Source of the DNA: Bacillota bacterium | Lineage (GTDB): Bacteria > Bacillota > Limnochordia > Darwinibacteriales > Darwinibacteriaceae | Reading direction: 5' to 3' | DNA: 13,645 bases | Assembly (NCBI GenBank): GCA_012799115.1 | Contig: JAAZLY010000151.1 | Location: forward strand, 1 to 13,645 | Shown: one piece after another, positions 1 to 8,054 of the stretch | Numbering within the stretch: the first letter of the stretch is position 1 | Layout of the letters: every line of letters starts with the position of its first letter | Position numbers and translations under genes: made by a program | Notes under the pieces: generated by a model | Told to the model about the DNA's origin: nothing | Databases searched by the model: none | Seen by the model: the letters and a program-made list of their open reading frames with translations, nothing else

Positions 1-209
1 CCATAGAGCGTGTAGACATGGGAAATACGACCTATCACGACAAAGACCAAGACTGTCCTAACGATAAAGTGAAAGACAAAATCAGATCCGATGCCCTTGC
101 GTTTCCCTTCCCTCTGTGCGAGTGCAGAACCAATGAGTAGCCCCATACCTAACATGAAACCGTAGGAATAGACGGGAAGGTTGGCAAAGAAGAAGACGAC
201 ATTTTCCAT
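1..209 (-). CDS. lgt: Lgt-like prolipoprotein diacylglyceryl transferase, N-terminal part (runs off left edge)
   Basis: An ATG at 209-207 opens a frame with no stop for 69 codons to the window edge. AGGAG sits 7 bases upstream, a good ribosome binding site. The peptide is hydrophobic: an N-terminal segment containing PVYSYGFMLGMGLLIG, a charged loop QREGKRKG, then a second hydrophobic stretch ending in VVIGRISHVY. This order (short lead-in, a W/SYG motif, a basic loop, then GRI/ARL-x-Y-V) is that of the N-terminus of Lgt, the membrane enzyme that moves diacylglycerol from phosphatidylglycerol to the lipobox cysteine of prolipoproteins. The central HGG and later catalytic residues lie outside the window, so function cannot be confirmed. 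It begins 65 bases after gatB and may be the next gene of the pcrA-gatB operon. Another multispanning membrane protein is possible but less likely. Confidence 0.68.
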   Translation of the reverse strand, partial: MENVVFFFANLPVYSYGFMLGMGLLIGSALAQREGKRKGIGSDFVFHFIVRTVLVFVVIGRISHVYTLY

Positions 210-274
210 TTCGATACTCCTGCCCTTCTAGGCCATAATTCCCTAAACCCATAGGAAAATCCTGCTAAGCAAGA

Positions 275-1711
275 TTATTTCCCCAGCTCCCCTCGGAGTA
301 ATTTATGCACAACCTCTGGATCCGCCTTCCCTTGGGTAGCACGCATCACTTGCCCAACGAAGAAACTATACAGCTTCGTTTCTCCATCTTGGAGACGACG
401 AACCAAGTCGGGATTCGCAGCCAAGACCTCTCTGATCACCGGTTCCAGACGCCCAGGATCGTCAACGACTTCGAGACCTCTTTCCTGCACGATCTCCCGT
501 GGGGAAAGCCCGGATGAAAACAAGCTGCTTAAGACCTCCTTCGCCTGGCCTTGACTGATCGTCCCCTCATCCACGAGGGTCAGTAATTCAGAAATGCGTT
601 CAGCACTCAAATGACCCTTCTCCCTCGCTAAACGGGCATAGTCACCCATCAGGAAGTTGACGACGTCTTCGTAGCCTAGGCCGCGTTCCGCTACTTGGAA
701 AAAAAGCTCGCAGAACTCGGGATAGTTAACGAGAAATGTGGCGTCATAGCGTGACAAACCATAATCACGTTCTAGACGTCGGAGCCGTGCCAGGGGAAGC
801 TCCGGAACATTAGCTGCAATCAACTCAACCCACACTGGATCAAGGTTTAATGGCGGCAAATCAGGTTCTGGGAAAATGCGATAATCGGGTGCGTCACCCT
901 TTGAGCGCATCGACATCGTCTTGCCAGCCCTTTCGTCCCAGGTCCGACTCTCTTGTCTAACAACCCCGCCTCCACTTAAGACCTGACTCTGTCTGAGTTC
1001 CTCATACTCAAGTGCCCGCTCTAGAGCACGGAAGGAGTTCAGATTCTTAATCTCCACCTTGGTGCCCAGGACACTACTACCCTTAGGTTTCAAGGAAATG
1101 TTGGCATCACACCTCAGGGAGCCTTCTTCCATTTTCGTGTCCGATACTCCAATATAGCGCATCAGGAGGCGCAGTTGCTCTAGAAACAAACGAGCCTGCT
1201 TTGGATGATGGATATCCGGTGCGGTCACAATCTCAATGAGGGGAATACCTGCCCGATTATAGTCCACAAGGGAGTATTCGGAGTCAACAATGCTCTGACC
1301 ACTGTGGATGAGTTTTCCTGCCTCTTCTTCTAAATGGATACGGGTGATCTCGGTGCGAAACAGTTGATCATCAACGTAGTATTCGAGAAAACCATTTGTA
1401 CACAAAGGAAAAGCGTCTTGAGTGATCTGATAGGCCTTGGGCAAATCTGGGTAGAAGTAGTTCTTGCGATCAAATCTGCTGAAGTAGTGAATCTCACAAC
1501 CTAAAGCTAGACCTGCCTTCGCCCCATACTCGACAGCCTTTTCGTTTATGAGCGGTAGTGTGCCTGGTAGCCCTAAGCAAACGGGGCAGCATTGACTATT
1601 AGGAGGTGCCCCAAAGGACGTCTTACAGCTACACAAGAACTTACTTTCTGTCAATAGAGCTACATGAATCTCAAGACCAATTACTGTATCAAAGTTGGTC
1701 ACTAAAGGCAC
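275..1711 (-). CDS. gatB: Aspartyl/glutamyl-tRNA(Asn/Gln) amidotransferase subunit B
   Basis: GatB is the tRNA-binding, kinase-like subunit of GatCAB. It activates the side-chain carboxylate of Glu-tRNA(Gln) or Asp-tRNA(Asn) before amidation with ammonia from GatA. Family motifs seen are VIGLEIHV near residue 10, the cysteine-rich stretch CSC...CCPVCLGLPG at 27-50, DRKNYFYPDLPKAYQITQ at 81-98, a central IEIKNLNSFR-type segment and DAPDYRIFPEPDLPP. A helical C-terminal YqeY-like tail ends with a GKADPxVVHKLL-type motif. The length of 478 residues is normal. The first start is GTG at 1711 with GGAG 5 bases upstream, overlapping the gatA end by 10 bases. A GTG at 1702, inside the TAGTG junction with the gatA stop, is an alternative giving a more typical N-terminus. 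The stop is TAA. Sure of identity, less sure of the exact start. Confidence 0.97.
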   Translation of the reverse strand: MPLVTNFDTVIGLEIHVALLTESKFLCSCKTSFGAPPNSQCCPVCLGLPGTLPLINEKAVEYGAKAGLALGCEIHYFSRFDRKNYFYPDLPKAYQITQDAFPLCTNGFLEYYVDDQLFRTEITRIHLEEEAGKLIHSGQSIVDSEYSLVDYNRAGIPLIEIVTAPDIHHPKQARLFLEQLRLLMRYIGVSDTKMEEGSLRCDANISLKPKGSSVLGTKVEIKNLNSFRALERALEYEELRQSQVLSGGGVVRQESRTWDERAGKTMSMRSKGDAPDYRIFPEPDLPPLNLDPVWVELIAANVPELPLARLRRLERDYGLSRYDATFLVNYPEFCELFFQVAERGLGYEDVVNFLMGDYARLAREKGHLSAERISELLTLVDEGTISQGQAKEVLSSLFSSGLSPREIVQERGLEVVDDPGRLEPVIREVLAANPDLVRRLQDGETKLYSFFVGQVMRATQGKADPEVVHKLLRGELGK

Positions 1712-3111
1712 CCCCTCTCCACCATATAAGCCACTTTGAAGAGCAGCTCTTCCTGAAAATGACTGGCCATAATCTGAATTCCAAGGGGAAGTCCCTTCGA
1801 ATCCTTGCCGCAGGGAACACTTATAGCCGGAATGCCACTGAGGTTCGCCATGGCAGTAAAAAGATCCGATAAATACATCTCCAGGGGGTTACGCTTGGCC
1901 CCTATACGAAATGCGGGAGTTGGTGTTGTGGGAGTGATCACCACATCCACCTCTTCAAAGGAGGCTAGAACATCCCGCTTGATTAATGTCCGCACCTTCT
2001 GGGCCTGTTCGTAATAGGCTTCGTAGTGACTGGCACTGAGCACATAGGTCCCTAGCATGATGCGGCGCTTTACTTCTGATCCAAAACCGGCTGCCCGACT
2101 TTTGGAAAACATCGTGTTGGAGTCTGCCGCAGCAACCCGCGTACCATAGCGGACACCGTCATAACGGGCAAGACAGGAGCTCGCTTCAGCGGTCACAAGG
2201 GTCAGATATGTGTCGATGGCGTATTCATTCGTCGCCAGGGAAATCGGTACTAAGACTGCGCCTCGGCTCTCCAGCTCTGCCAAACACTTCCTGACGGCCT
2301 GCTCCACCTCTTGATCAAGGCCCTCACCAAAAAACTCTTCAGGAACACCAATCTTCAAACCGGTGACAAACTGTTCATCCCATCTCGGTACCTGAAAGGG
2401 ACGTGCCTCGGAGGAAGAAGCATCCCTCCGATCTGGGCCAGCAATAAGTGAAAACAATATAGCGGTGTCTTCGACAGTCGTTGCCACCGGCCCTACCTGA
2501 TCGAGAGACGGAGCCAAGGCAACTACACCATAGCGGGAGACAGCTCCGTAGGTTGGTTTCAAACCCACTACCCCGCAAAAGGACGCTGGTTGACGAATCG
2601 ATCCACCTGTATCGGTCCCCAGTGCCCAGGGAGCTTCGCCCGCTGCTACCGCTGCGGCCGATCCCCCACTCGATCCCCCCGAAACCCGTGATAGATCATG
2701 GGGATTACGGGTCACACCATAGGCTGAGTACTCCGTTGAGGATCCCATAGCAAACTCATCGAGGTTCGTCTTGCCGATGATGGGTAGTCCAGCCTGTCTC
2801 AAATTGTCCACGACCGTTGCATCAAAGAGCGGCCGGTAGTTTTCTAAGAACCGCGAGGCACATGTCGTTTTGAGTCCGGCAGTAGAAATATTATCCTTAA
2901 CGGCAATAGGTATTCCATCCCACGGAGATAAAGCACGTCCTTCGGCCCGACGCCGATCCGCCTCCTCCGCTTGCAGAAGTGCCCCTTCTTCATCGACTGT
3001 GATAAATGCATTTAGCTGTGGTTCTTGTTGCGCGATCTGTTCTAAGTAACGTGTTACAATCTCCCGACTAGTTGCTTGTCTTGTATCTAGCATATGGGCT
3101 AATTGTCTCAT
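1702..3111 (-). CDS. gatA: Aspartyl/glutamyl-tRNA(Asn/Gln) amidotransferase subunit A
   Basis: GatA is the glutaminase subunit of GatCAB, an amidase-signature enzyme that frees ammonia from glutamine for use in GatB. The Ser-cisSer-Lys triad is intact: Lys72 in GIPIAVKDN, Ser147 in SGGSSGGSAAAVAAG, and nucleophile Ser171 in GTDTGGSIRQPAS. The spacing of 24 residues between the two serines matches the family as I know it. The length of 469 residues is slightly shorter than the usual 480-490, but both ends are complete. ATG at 3111 overlaps the gatC stop in an ATGA, and GGAGG lies 7-9 bases upstream, so translational coupling is expected. The stop is TAG, which matters for judging whether TAG is a sense codon in this genome. 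Confidence 0.98.
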   Translation of the reverse strand: MRQLAHMLDTRQATSREIVTRYLEQIAQQEPQLNAFITVDEEGALLQAEEADRRRAEGRALSPWDGIPIAVKDNISTAGLKTTCASRFLENYRPLFDATVVDNLRQAGLPIIGKTNLDEFAMGSSTEYSAYGVTRNPHDLSRVSGGSSGGSAAAVAAGEAPWALGTDTGGSIRQPASFCGVVGLKPTYGAVSRYGVVALAPSLDQVGPVATTVEDTAILFSLIAGPDRRDASSSEARPFQVPRWDEQFVTGLKIGVPEEFFGEGLDQEVEQAVRKCLAELESRGAVLVPISLATNEYAIDTYLTLVTAEASSCLARYDGVRYGTRVAAADSNTMFSKSRAAGFGSEVKRRIMLGTYVLSASHYEAYYEQAQKVRTLIKRDVLASFEEVDVVITPTTPTPAFRIGAKRNPLEMYLSDLFTAMANLSGIPAISVPCGKDSKGLPLGIQIMASHFQEELLFKVAYMVERGCL

Positions 3112-3410
3112 TCCTGCTCCTCCACAATGCGTGGGACTCGAAAGAACCCATCTGATACGTCGGGACCTGTAGAGAGTACCAAGTCCTGCGGCAAGCTCTC
3201 CGCCACTTCATCCTTCCGCAACTCGTGTGTAACCACAACCGCGTGACTCGTCCCTTCCACCGCCGAGACATCCACCTGTTGCAGTTTCCGACCAGAGGAC
3301 ACGAAACCCGCTAGGTCCTGTTGATACTGATCAATCTCAGCCTCGCTCAACTCCAGACGAGCAAGTCTTGCCATCCGAATTACATCTTGACGATCAATCA
3401 AGTCGAACAC
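3108..3410 (-). CDS. gatC: Aspartyl/glutamyl-tRNA(Asn/Gln) amidotransferase subunit C
   Basis: GatC is the small belt-like subunit that wraps the GatA-GatB interface and stabilises the complex. The 100-residue product shows the N-terminal helix motif RMARLARLELSEAEI and the C-terminal signature LRKDEV...GPDVSDGFFRVPRIVE. Length and both ends are typical. The start is GTG at 3410, 17 bases inside the 3' end of ligA, with a weak GGGAAA upstream; translation is probably coupled to ligA. The 3' end overlaps gatA by four bases. Placed between ligA and gatA, it links the DNA-replication genes pcrA-ligA to the gat genes, an arrangement known from Firmicutes. Confidence 0.96.
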   Translation of the reverse strand: MFDLIDRQDVIRMARLARLELSEAEIDQYQQDLAGFVSSGRKLQQVDVSAVEGTSHAVVVTHELRKDEVAESLPQDLVLSTGPDVSDGFFRVPRIVEEQE

Positions 3411-5403
3411 CTCTTTTTCCCAAGAACTCTAACAACTCCGCCTCTGAAAGGACTGGAATCCCAAGACTTTCAGCTTTGGTGAGCTTCGATCCACCACCAG
3501 GACCGGCAACGAGGAAACTCGTCTGCTTGCTCACACTCGAGGTAACACTAGCACCCCATTCTCGTAACAAATCTTCGATAGCAGAGCGCGTAAACCCTTC
3601 TAGACGACCCGTGACCACAAAGGTGTATCCTTGGAGAAGAGCAGTGTCTTCTGCATTTTCTGATTCTGAAGAGGCAGGGGCTAGACCATGGGCGAGCAGC
3701 CCTTCCACCAACTCCCGATTCTCTGGATCGGCAAAATAGTCGAGAATGGACTGGGCAATCTTTTCCCCTACAGCAGGGATTTCTAGGAGTTCCTCCTTGG
3801 TGAGTTTGAGCAAAGTGTCAAAATCGCCTGTCCAGTTAGCGACCTCTCTGGCCACCTCCGCTCCGACTAACCGGATCCCTAAACCGAAAAGGACACGGGC
3901 GAAAGGTTGCTGTTTACTGGCCTCAATCGCGGTTAGAAGATTATCAGCTGACTTTTCTCCGAAACGATCCAGCTGCAGAAGATCGTCCTTTTGTAGCCTG
4001 TAAAAATCCACCGGGCTCTGAACCAAATTCGCCTCCACTAACTGCATCACACTAGCGGGTCCCAAACCTTCGATGTCCAAGGCTCCCTTGGAAGCAAAGT
4101 GAATGAGCTTCTCCACCCGTTGGGCTGGACAACGTCCGTTCACACAACGTGTTACCGCTTCCCCAGGAATCCTTACCACTTCACTCCCACAAGCAGGGCA
4201 GGAAGTAGGCATCGAGTAGGGACGCTCGCTACCATCGCGCCTCTCCGGCAAAGAGCGGACTATTTCAGGGATTACATCTCCCGCCTTCTGGAGGACAACA
4301 TAATCACCGATCCGAATATCCCGTTCTCTAACAATGTCCTCGTTATGCAAGGTAGCGCGACTCACAGTTGAACCTGCCACCAAGACGGGTTCCAATTCAG
4401 CAAGGGGAGTTAGGGCCCCTGTGCGACCAACCTGCACTCCAATGTTAAGCACCCTAGTTATGACCTGTTCTGCTGGGAATTTGTAGGCAATCGCCCACCT
4501 GGGGCTTCTTGCTGTATTTCCTAAGGTTCTTTGTAATCCTAGTTCATTGACCTTGACCACGACTCCATCGATGTCGTAGGGCAGAGTACTTCGTTTCCCT
4601 TGCCAGTTGCGGATGAATTCTAGAACCTCCGAGAAATCCTGGCAGACTTGAGAGTGAGGATTCGTCCGCAAACCCAAACTCCGCATATATTCTAGAGCCT
4701 CGCCCTGGGTCCGAATCGCCGGGTCTCCGCCAACTCCGAGACTGAACAGAAAAATGTCTAATGGTCTTTGGGCCGTGGTCCGGGGATCTAGCTGCCTCAA
4801 TGACCCTGCTGCCGCATTACGCGGATTAGCAAAGAGCGCCTCTCCCGAACGCTGTCGTTCCTCGTTAAAGAGCTCAAAATCGTGCCGATTGATAAAGACT
4901 TCTCCTCGCACGTTGATGGAGACTGGTTCGTTTAAACGCAAAGGGAGGGAACGGATCGTACGCAAGTTAAGCGTGATATCCTCGCCCACGTAACCATCAC
5001 CCCGGGTTGCCCCCCGCACGAAAACCCCTTCTTCGTAGTCAAGGGAGACGGAGAGACCATCAATCTTCAGCTCGCAAATGTAACTGACTGCATCACCATT
5101 GTGTTTTTGAACCCGATCCTGAAAAGCAATCAATTCCTCTTCAGAAAAGGCATTGCTAAGCCCCATCAAAGGCTGGCTGTGGGTTACTTCAGAAAACTTC
5201 GTACTTGGTGTGTGTCCTACCCGCTGGGTCGGTGAGTCTGGGGTAATCAGGGCGGGGTGCTCTGCCTCTAGCTCCTCGAGCTCACGCATGAGGCGATCGT
5301 ACTCTTGGTCCGAGATGGTAGGATCATCAAGTACATAATATCGGTAATTATGCTTCTCAAGTTCTCTGCGCAGATCCTCGATTCTCTGACGAATCTGTTC
5401 CAT
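3394..5403 (-). CDS. ligA: NAD-dependent DNA ligase LigA
   Basis: LigA seals 3'-OH/5'-phosphate nicks during replication and repair using NAD+ and an enzyme-AMP intermediate. Domains in order: Ia NAD-binding helices (1-70, with HNYRYYVLDDPTISDQEYD); the nucleotidyltransferase domain with adenylated Lys113 in CELKIDGLS and the later motif AIAYKFPAEQ; an OB-fold (about 320-395); a four-cysteine zinc finger at Cys402, 405, 420 and 425; helix-hairpin-helix repeats (about 440-560, with DIEGLGPA and IPAVGEKIA); and a C-terminal BRCT domain (about 588-663, with FVVTGRLEGFTRSAI). At 669 residues it is full length. ATG at 5403 has GGGAGGG about 9 bases upstream. It follows pcrA by 17 bases and overlaps gatC by 17. 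Confidence 0.98.
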   Translation of the reverse strand: MEQIRQRIEDLRRELEKHNYRYYVLDDPTISDQEYDRLMRELEELEAEHPALITPDSPTQRVGHTPSTKFSEVTHSQPLMGLSNAFSEEELIAFQDRVQKHNGDAVSYICELKIDGLSVSLDYEEGVFVRGATRGDGYVGEDITLNLRTIRSLPLRLNEPVSINVRGEVFINRHDFELFNEERQRSGEALFANPRNAAAGSLRQLDPRTTAQRPLDIFLFSLGVGGDPAIRTQGEALEYMRSLGLRTNPHSQVCQDFSEVLEFIRNWQGKRSTLPYDIDGVVVKVNELGLQRTLGNTARSPRWAIAYKFPAEQVITRVLNIGVQVGRTGALTPLAELEPVLVAGSTVSRATLHNEDIVRERDIRIGDYVVLQKAGDVIPEIVRSLPERRDGSERPYSMPTSCPACGSEVVRIPGEAVTRCVNGRCPAQRVEKLIHFASKGALDIEGLGPASVMQLVEANLVQSPVDFYRLQKDDLLQLDRFGEKSADNLLTAIEASKQQPFARVLFGLGIRLVGAEVAREVANWTGDFDTLLKLTKEELLEIPAVGEKIAQSILDYFADPENRELVEGLLAHGLAPASSESENAEDTALLQGYTFVVTGRLEGFTRSAIEDLLREWGASVTSSVSKQTSFLVAGPGGGSKLTKAESLGIPVLSEAELLEFLGKRGVRLD

Positions 5404-5420
5404 TGTCGTTGCCCTCCCCG

Positions 5421-7565
5421 TTAAATCTTAGTGATTGGAGCTAAGTGGGCGATTACTGTCTTAATGCCTTGATCCGGAAAAGCGATACTCAGCTGCAAAT
5501 CGCCCCCTGAGTTGCTGACGGAAACCACCATGCCATCGCCCCAGGTCTTGTGCCGAACTTTGTCCCCAACCCCATACTCCGCCTTGGAAGGCGCAGCCTT
5601 GGGTTTGGTGGGTAGAATCCCCTTCAGCCTCGGAGAACCTAGAGATCCTTGATGTGCCAAGAATTCTTGATCAATCTCGTCCACAAATGTAGAGATTGGG
5701 TTCATCTTGGTTGCACCAAAGAGGGTGCGTTGCCGGCTACAGGTTAAAAACAGCCTTTCCTCGGCCCTTGTCATACCCACGTAGGCCAGGCGCCTTTCCT
5801 CCTCAAGTTGCTCTGGTTCAAAGGCTGAGCGGGCATGAGGGAAGATCCCCTCTTCGAGACCGACGATAAAGACCACTGGGAACTCCAGCCCCTTGGACCC
5901 ATGTAATGTCATCATATTCACTGCATCGGCCGTGGCGTCATACGAATCAACCTCATTAATGAGTGCCACATGTTCGAGCAGAGCACCTAGATCCGTGGGA
6001 GATACATCCACCTCAAACTGCCCGGTTACAGACAAGAATTCCTGTAGGTTTTCAATGCGTGCTAGAGCCTCCGCATCACCTTCGGACTCGAGCTCCCGTA
6101 GGTAGCCACTCTGCTCCAAGACGGATGTTGTCAGTTCCGTCAAGGTATAACTTCCAAGTTGCATCCGGAGGCCGTCAATCAGTACCCGAAACGCCTGGAG
6201 AGCGTTTCGAAACCGGGGAGTCAATCCATCAATACCATCTAGAAAGGAAAGAGTCCCATAGAGGCTGATATCAAACTGCTCGGCATAAGCGCTCAGTCTG
6301 CTGATGGTCGCATCGCCAAGGCCCCTTCGCGGTACATTGACGATCCGCAGAAAGGCCTGATCATTATCGGGATTTTGAATCAAACGCAGATAAGCTAGGA
6401 GGTCTTTAATTTCCTTACGCTCGTAGAATCGCAACCCTGCCACGATACGATAGGGTATGCCTTTACGCATAAACTCTTCCTCCAAGACCCGAGAGAGGGC
6501 ATGAGTTCGGTACAGTATCGTCATATCCCTAAAGGAACGTCCTTCTTCATCCCTTAGACGCATTATGGTCTCGGCAATAAAGCGTGCTTCATCCCGCTCA
6601 TTACCACCCTGATGAAAAACGACTGGTTCCCCCTTATCCCTGCTCGTCCATAGCCTTTTCTCCTTGCGCTCGGTGTTGTTCTGGATAACTGAATTAGCAG
6701 CGCCTAGGATGGTCTGGGTGGAACGATAGTTTTCTTCTAGCTTGACCACTTTGGCCCCAGGAAAATCTTTCTCGAACTCTAAGATGTTCCGTATGTCTGC
6801 TCCGCGGAAGGCATAGATACTTTGATCTTCATCGCCCACAACGCAGATATTGCCCGTCTTCTGGGCTAGAAGCTGCACAAGGACATACTGAGCCATATTT
6901 GTGTCTTGATACTCGTCCACAAGAATGTAACGAAAGCGCTCTTGATACTTGTGGAGTACCTCGGGGTGTCTTTGGAACATCTTCACCGTCGCCATAATCA
7001 GATCATCGAAATCCAGCGAGTTGCTCTTAACCAATTTCTCTTGGTATTTGCTATAGACCCTAGAGACTGTCTGGGTCCAGAAATCTCCTCCTGATGGCAT
7101 ATCTTCAGGGGCAATCAGTTCGTCTTTGGCTTTGCTGATGCTCGCCAGTATTTGTTTGGGCGCAAACTGCTTGGGATCTAAATTGAGCTCCTTGAGGCAG
7201 TCCTTGATAACCCCGAGCTGATCGCTTTGATCGACAATTTGGAAGTTCGGTAGATAACCACTCTTGCTGACTTCAATGCGGAGAATCCGGACACAGAGGG
7301 AATGGAAGGTACCCATAAAGATCTCTGAACTCCGTTCACCTACTAGAGCCTCAAGGCGTTCACGCATTTCTTGGGCAGCCTTGTTGGTAAATGTCACCGC
7401 ACAGATGCGATAGGGAGGAACATTGTGACCATCAATAAGATGGGCAATTCGCATCGTCAAGACTCGGGTCTTTCCGCTTCCTGCCCCGGCGATGACCAAG
7501 AGGGGTCCCTCGGTGGTCTCAACCGCTAGTTTCTGATTGGGATTCAAACCTTGCAGATAATCCAT
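5421..7565 (-). CDS. pcrA: ATP-dependent DNA helicase PcrA/UvrD (superfamily 1A)
   Basis: A 3'-5' superfamily 1 helicase acting in nucleotide excision repair, removal of RecA filaments and replication-transcription conflicts. Helicase motifs are all visible: Q-motif LNPNQKLAV, Walker A GAGSGKT at 27-33, motif Ia TFTNKAAQEM, motif II VDEYQDT at 216-222, motif III VVGDEDQSIYAFRGA at 242-256, motif IV KLEENYRS, motif V MMTLHGSKGLEFPVVF and motif VI YVGMTRAEERLFL. The last 50 residues (VGDKVRHKTWGDG onward) form the Tudor-like C-terminal domain that in PcrA/UvrD contacts RNA polymerase. The length of 714 residues is typical. ATG at 7565 has AAGGAG 7 bases upstream. It is the first gene of the minus-strand operon; pcrB, common upstream in Bacillus, is absent here. 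Confidence 0.97.
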   Translation of the reverse strand: MDYLQGLNPNQKLAVETTEGPLLVIAGAGSGKTRVLTMRIAHLIDGHNVPPYRICAVTFTNKAAQEMRERLEALVGERSSEIFMGTFHSLCVRILRIEVSKSGYLPNFQIVDQSDQLGVIKDCLKELNLDPKQFAPKQILASISKAKDELIAPEDMPSGGDFWTQTVSRVYSKYQEKLVKSNSLDFDDLIMATVKMFQRHPEVLHKYQERFRYILVDEYQDTNMAQYVLVQLLAQKTGNICVVGDEDQSIYAFRGADIRNILEFEKDFPGAKVVKLEENYRSTQTILGAANSVIQNNTERKEKRLWTSRDKGEPVVFHQGGNERDEARFIAETIMRLRDEEGRSFRDMTILYRTHALSRVLEEEFMRKGIPYRIVAGLRFYERKEIKDLLAYLRLIQNPDNDQAFLRIVNVPRRGLGDATISRLSAYAEQFDISLYGTLSFLDGIDGLTPRFRNALQAFRVLIDGLRMQLGSYTLTELTTSVLEQSGYLRELESEGDAEALARIENLQEFLSVTGQFEVDVSPTDLGALLEHVALINEVDSYDATADAVNMMTLHGSKGLEFPVVFIVGLEEGIFPHARSAFEPEQLEEERRLAYVGMTRAEERLFLTCSRQRTLFGATKMNPISTFVDEIDQEFLAHQGSLGSPRLKGILPTKPKAAPSKAEYGVGDKVRHKTWGDGMVVSVSNSGGDLQLSIAFPDQGIKTVIAHLAPITKI

Positions 7566-7600
7566 AACCGTCTCCTTTACGCAAAAAACCAGCCCCTGCG

Positions 7601-7643
7601 TCTAGGCTACCAACCTTTCCCTAAAGGTTTGTCCAAGCCTAGA
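7601..7643. repeat. Imperfect palindrome between pcrA and the divergent lipoprotein gene
   Basis: Outer arms TCTAGGCT (7601-7608) and AGCCTAGA (7636-7643) enclose inner arms AACCTTT (7612-7618) and AAAGGTT (7623-7629) around a CCCT loop. Two further pairs join the two helices, with one mismatch and a 3-base bulge, giving about 17 paired positions in 43 bases. On the minus strand it would lie in the pcrA leader, and a run of six T follows 15 bases later. On the plus strand its right arm overlaps a candidate -35 box. It could be an operator for both directions, an attenuator or a terminator remnant; the sequence does not decide. Confidence 0.6.
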
Positions 7644-7657
7644 AAGAAATATAGGAT
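7629..7657 (+). promoter_or_regulatory. Candidate sigma-A type promoter for the lipoprotein/hydrolase gene
   Basis: TTGTCC (7629-7634) and TAGGAT (7652-7657) are separated by 17 bases. Each hexamer matches the sigma-A consensus at 4 of 6 positions. The start codon at 7698 lies about 40 bases downstream of the -10, leaving room for the GAAGGGG ribosome binding site near 7683-7688. I see no clear sporulation sigma-G or sigma-E promoter, although SleB-type hydrolases are often sporulation genes. Weak evidence only. Confidence 0.35.
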
Positions 7658-7697
7658 ATGCAAAATTGCGTGAAGCTCACTGAAGGGGCGATTTTCG

Positions 7698-7991
7698 TTG
7701 CGAACGTATTTATTATTAACTACTATCCTAGTCTTGGCGCTTTTGATAAGCGGTTGCCTTCATGGCTTACCACCTTCTTCAAATTCTAGCCTAACGCCTT
7801 CTGAAAACCAACAAAAAAATGGAACAACAGTCACGGGACTGATCCACGATTCCTATTCAGGTCTTGAACTTTGGAATGGCCTGGTTTCTCTATCCAATGC
7901 CCAGGGCCAGTACACCGCTTCCATACGGGAAGGTGCCTTTGAATTGAAGGATGTCACTCCTGGCACCTACACCTTGACCATTGAGAAGTAG
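7698..7991 (+). CDS. Lipoprotein with carboxypeptidase-regulatory-like domain, N-terminal half of a TAG-split hydrolase
   Basis: TTG at 7698 has GAAGGGG about 9 bases upstream. The 97-residue product opens with a lipoprotein signal: MRTYLLLTT, a hydrophobic core and lipobox LISGC with Cys20 as the expected lipidated residue. A polar Ser/Asn/Pro linker (24-42) follows, then the start of a beta-sandwich of the carboxypeptidase-regulatory-like type (TVTGLIHDSYSGLELWNG ... FELKDVTPGTYTLTIEK). That domain is incomplete: the usual final strands are encoded after the TAG at 7989-7991, in the same frame. The piece therefore looks like the anchor and spacer of a larger lipoprotein whose catalytic part is the next ORF. 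If the TAG is real and not read through, the product is a short lipoprotein without enzymatic domain. Confidence is for the coding nature and signal, not for a working protein. Confidence 0.65.
   Translation: MRTYLLLTTILVLALLISGCLHGLPPSSNSSLTPSENQQKNGTTVTGLIHDSYSGLELWNGLVSLSNAQGQYTASIREGAFELKDVTPGTYTLTIEK
7989..7991 (+). other. In-frame TAG interrupting one reading frame
   Basis: The upstream ORF (7698) and the downstream hydrolase ORF (ATG 8055) are in the same frame. Between this TAG and the ATG lie 21 sense codons with no other stop, reading FYQPLQRKLQIRGSHVS then IEET. This fits the missing last strands of the regulatory-like domain (compare the common ending G-T-Y-T-L-T-x-x-K-x-G-Y-Q-P). 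Without the TAG the frame 7698-8450 would encode one 250-residue lipoprotein. TAG also ends gatA, hisIE and the hydrolase ORF here, so a general reassignment of TAG is unlikely. Confidence 0.8.
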
Positions 7992-8054
7992 TTCTATCAG
8001 CCGCTGCAAAGAAAGCTCCAGATTAGAGGCTCCCATGTTAGCATAGAGGAAACA

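Noticed and set aside
2375..2578. Minus-strand frame of 67 codons overlapping gatA
   Set aside because: It lies in another frame of the same strand within the conserved amidase core; its composition is that of an out-of-frame shadow.
4099..4371. Open frame of 90 codons on the plus strand inside ligA
   Set aside because: It lies antisense to the conserved ligase core, has no recognisable domain and no convincing ribosome site. The other plus-strand frames inside gatB, gatA, pcrA, guaA and groEL are rejected for the same reason.
7989..7991. General reassignment of TAG (for example to pyrrolysine) in this genome
   Set aside because: TAG is the natural end of gatA, hisIE and the hydrolase ORF in this window, each at the expected family C-terminus. 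A local read-through remains possible but not a genome-wide change.
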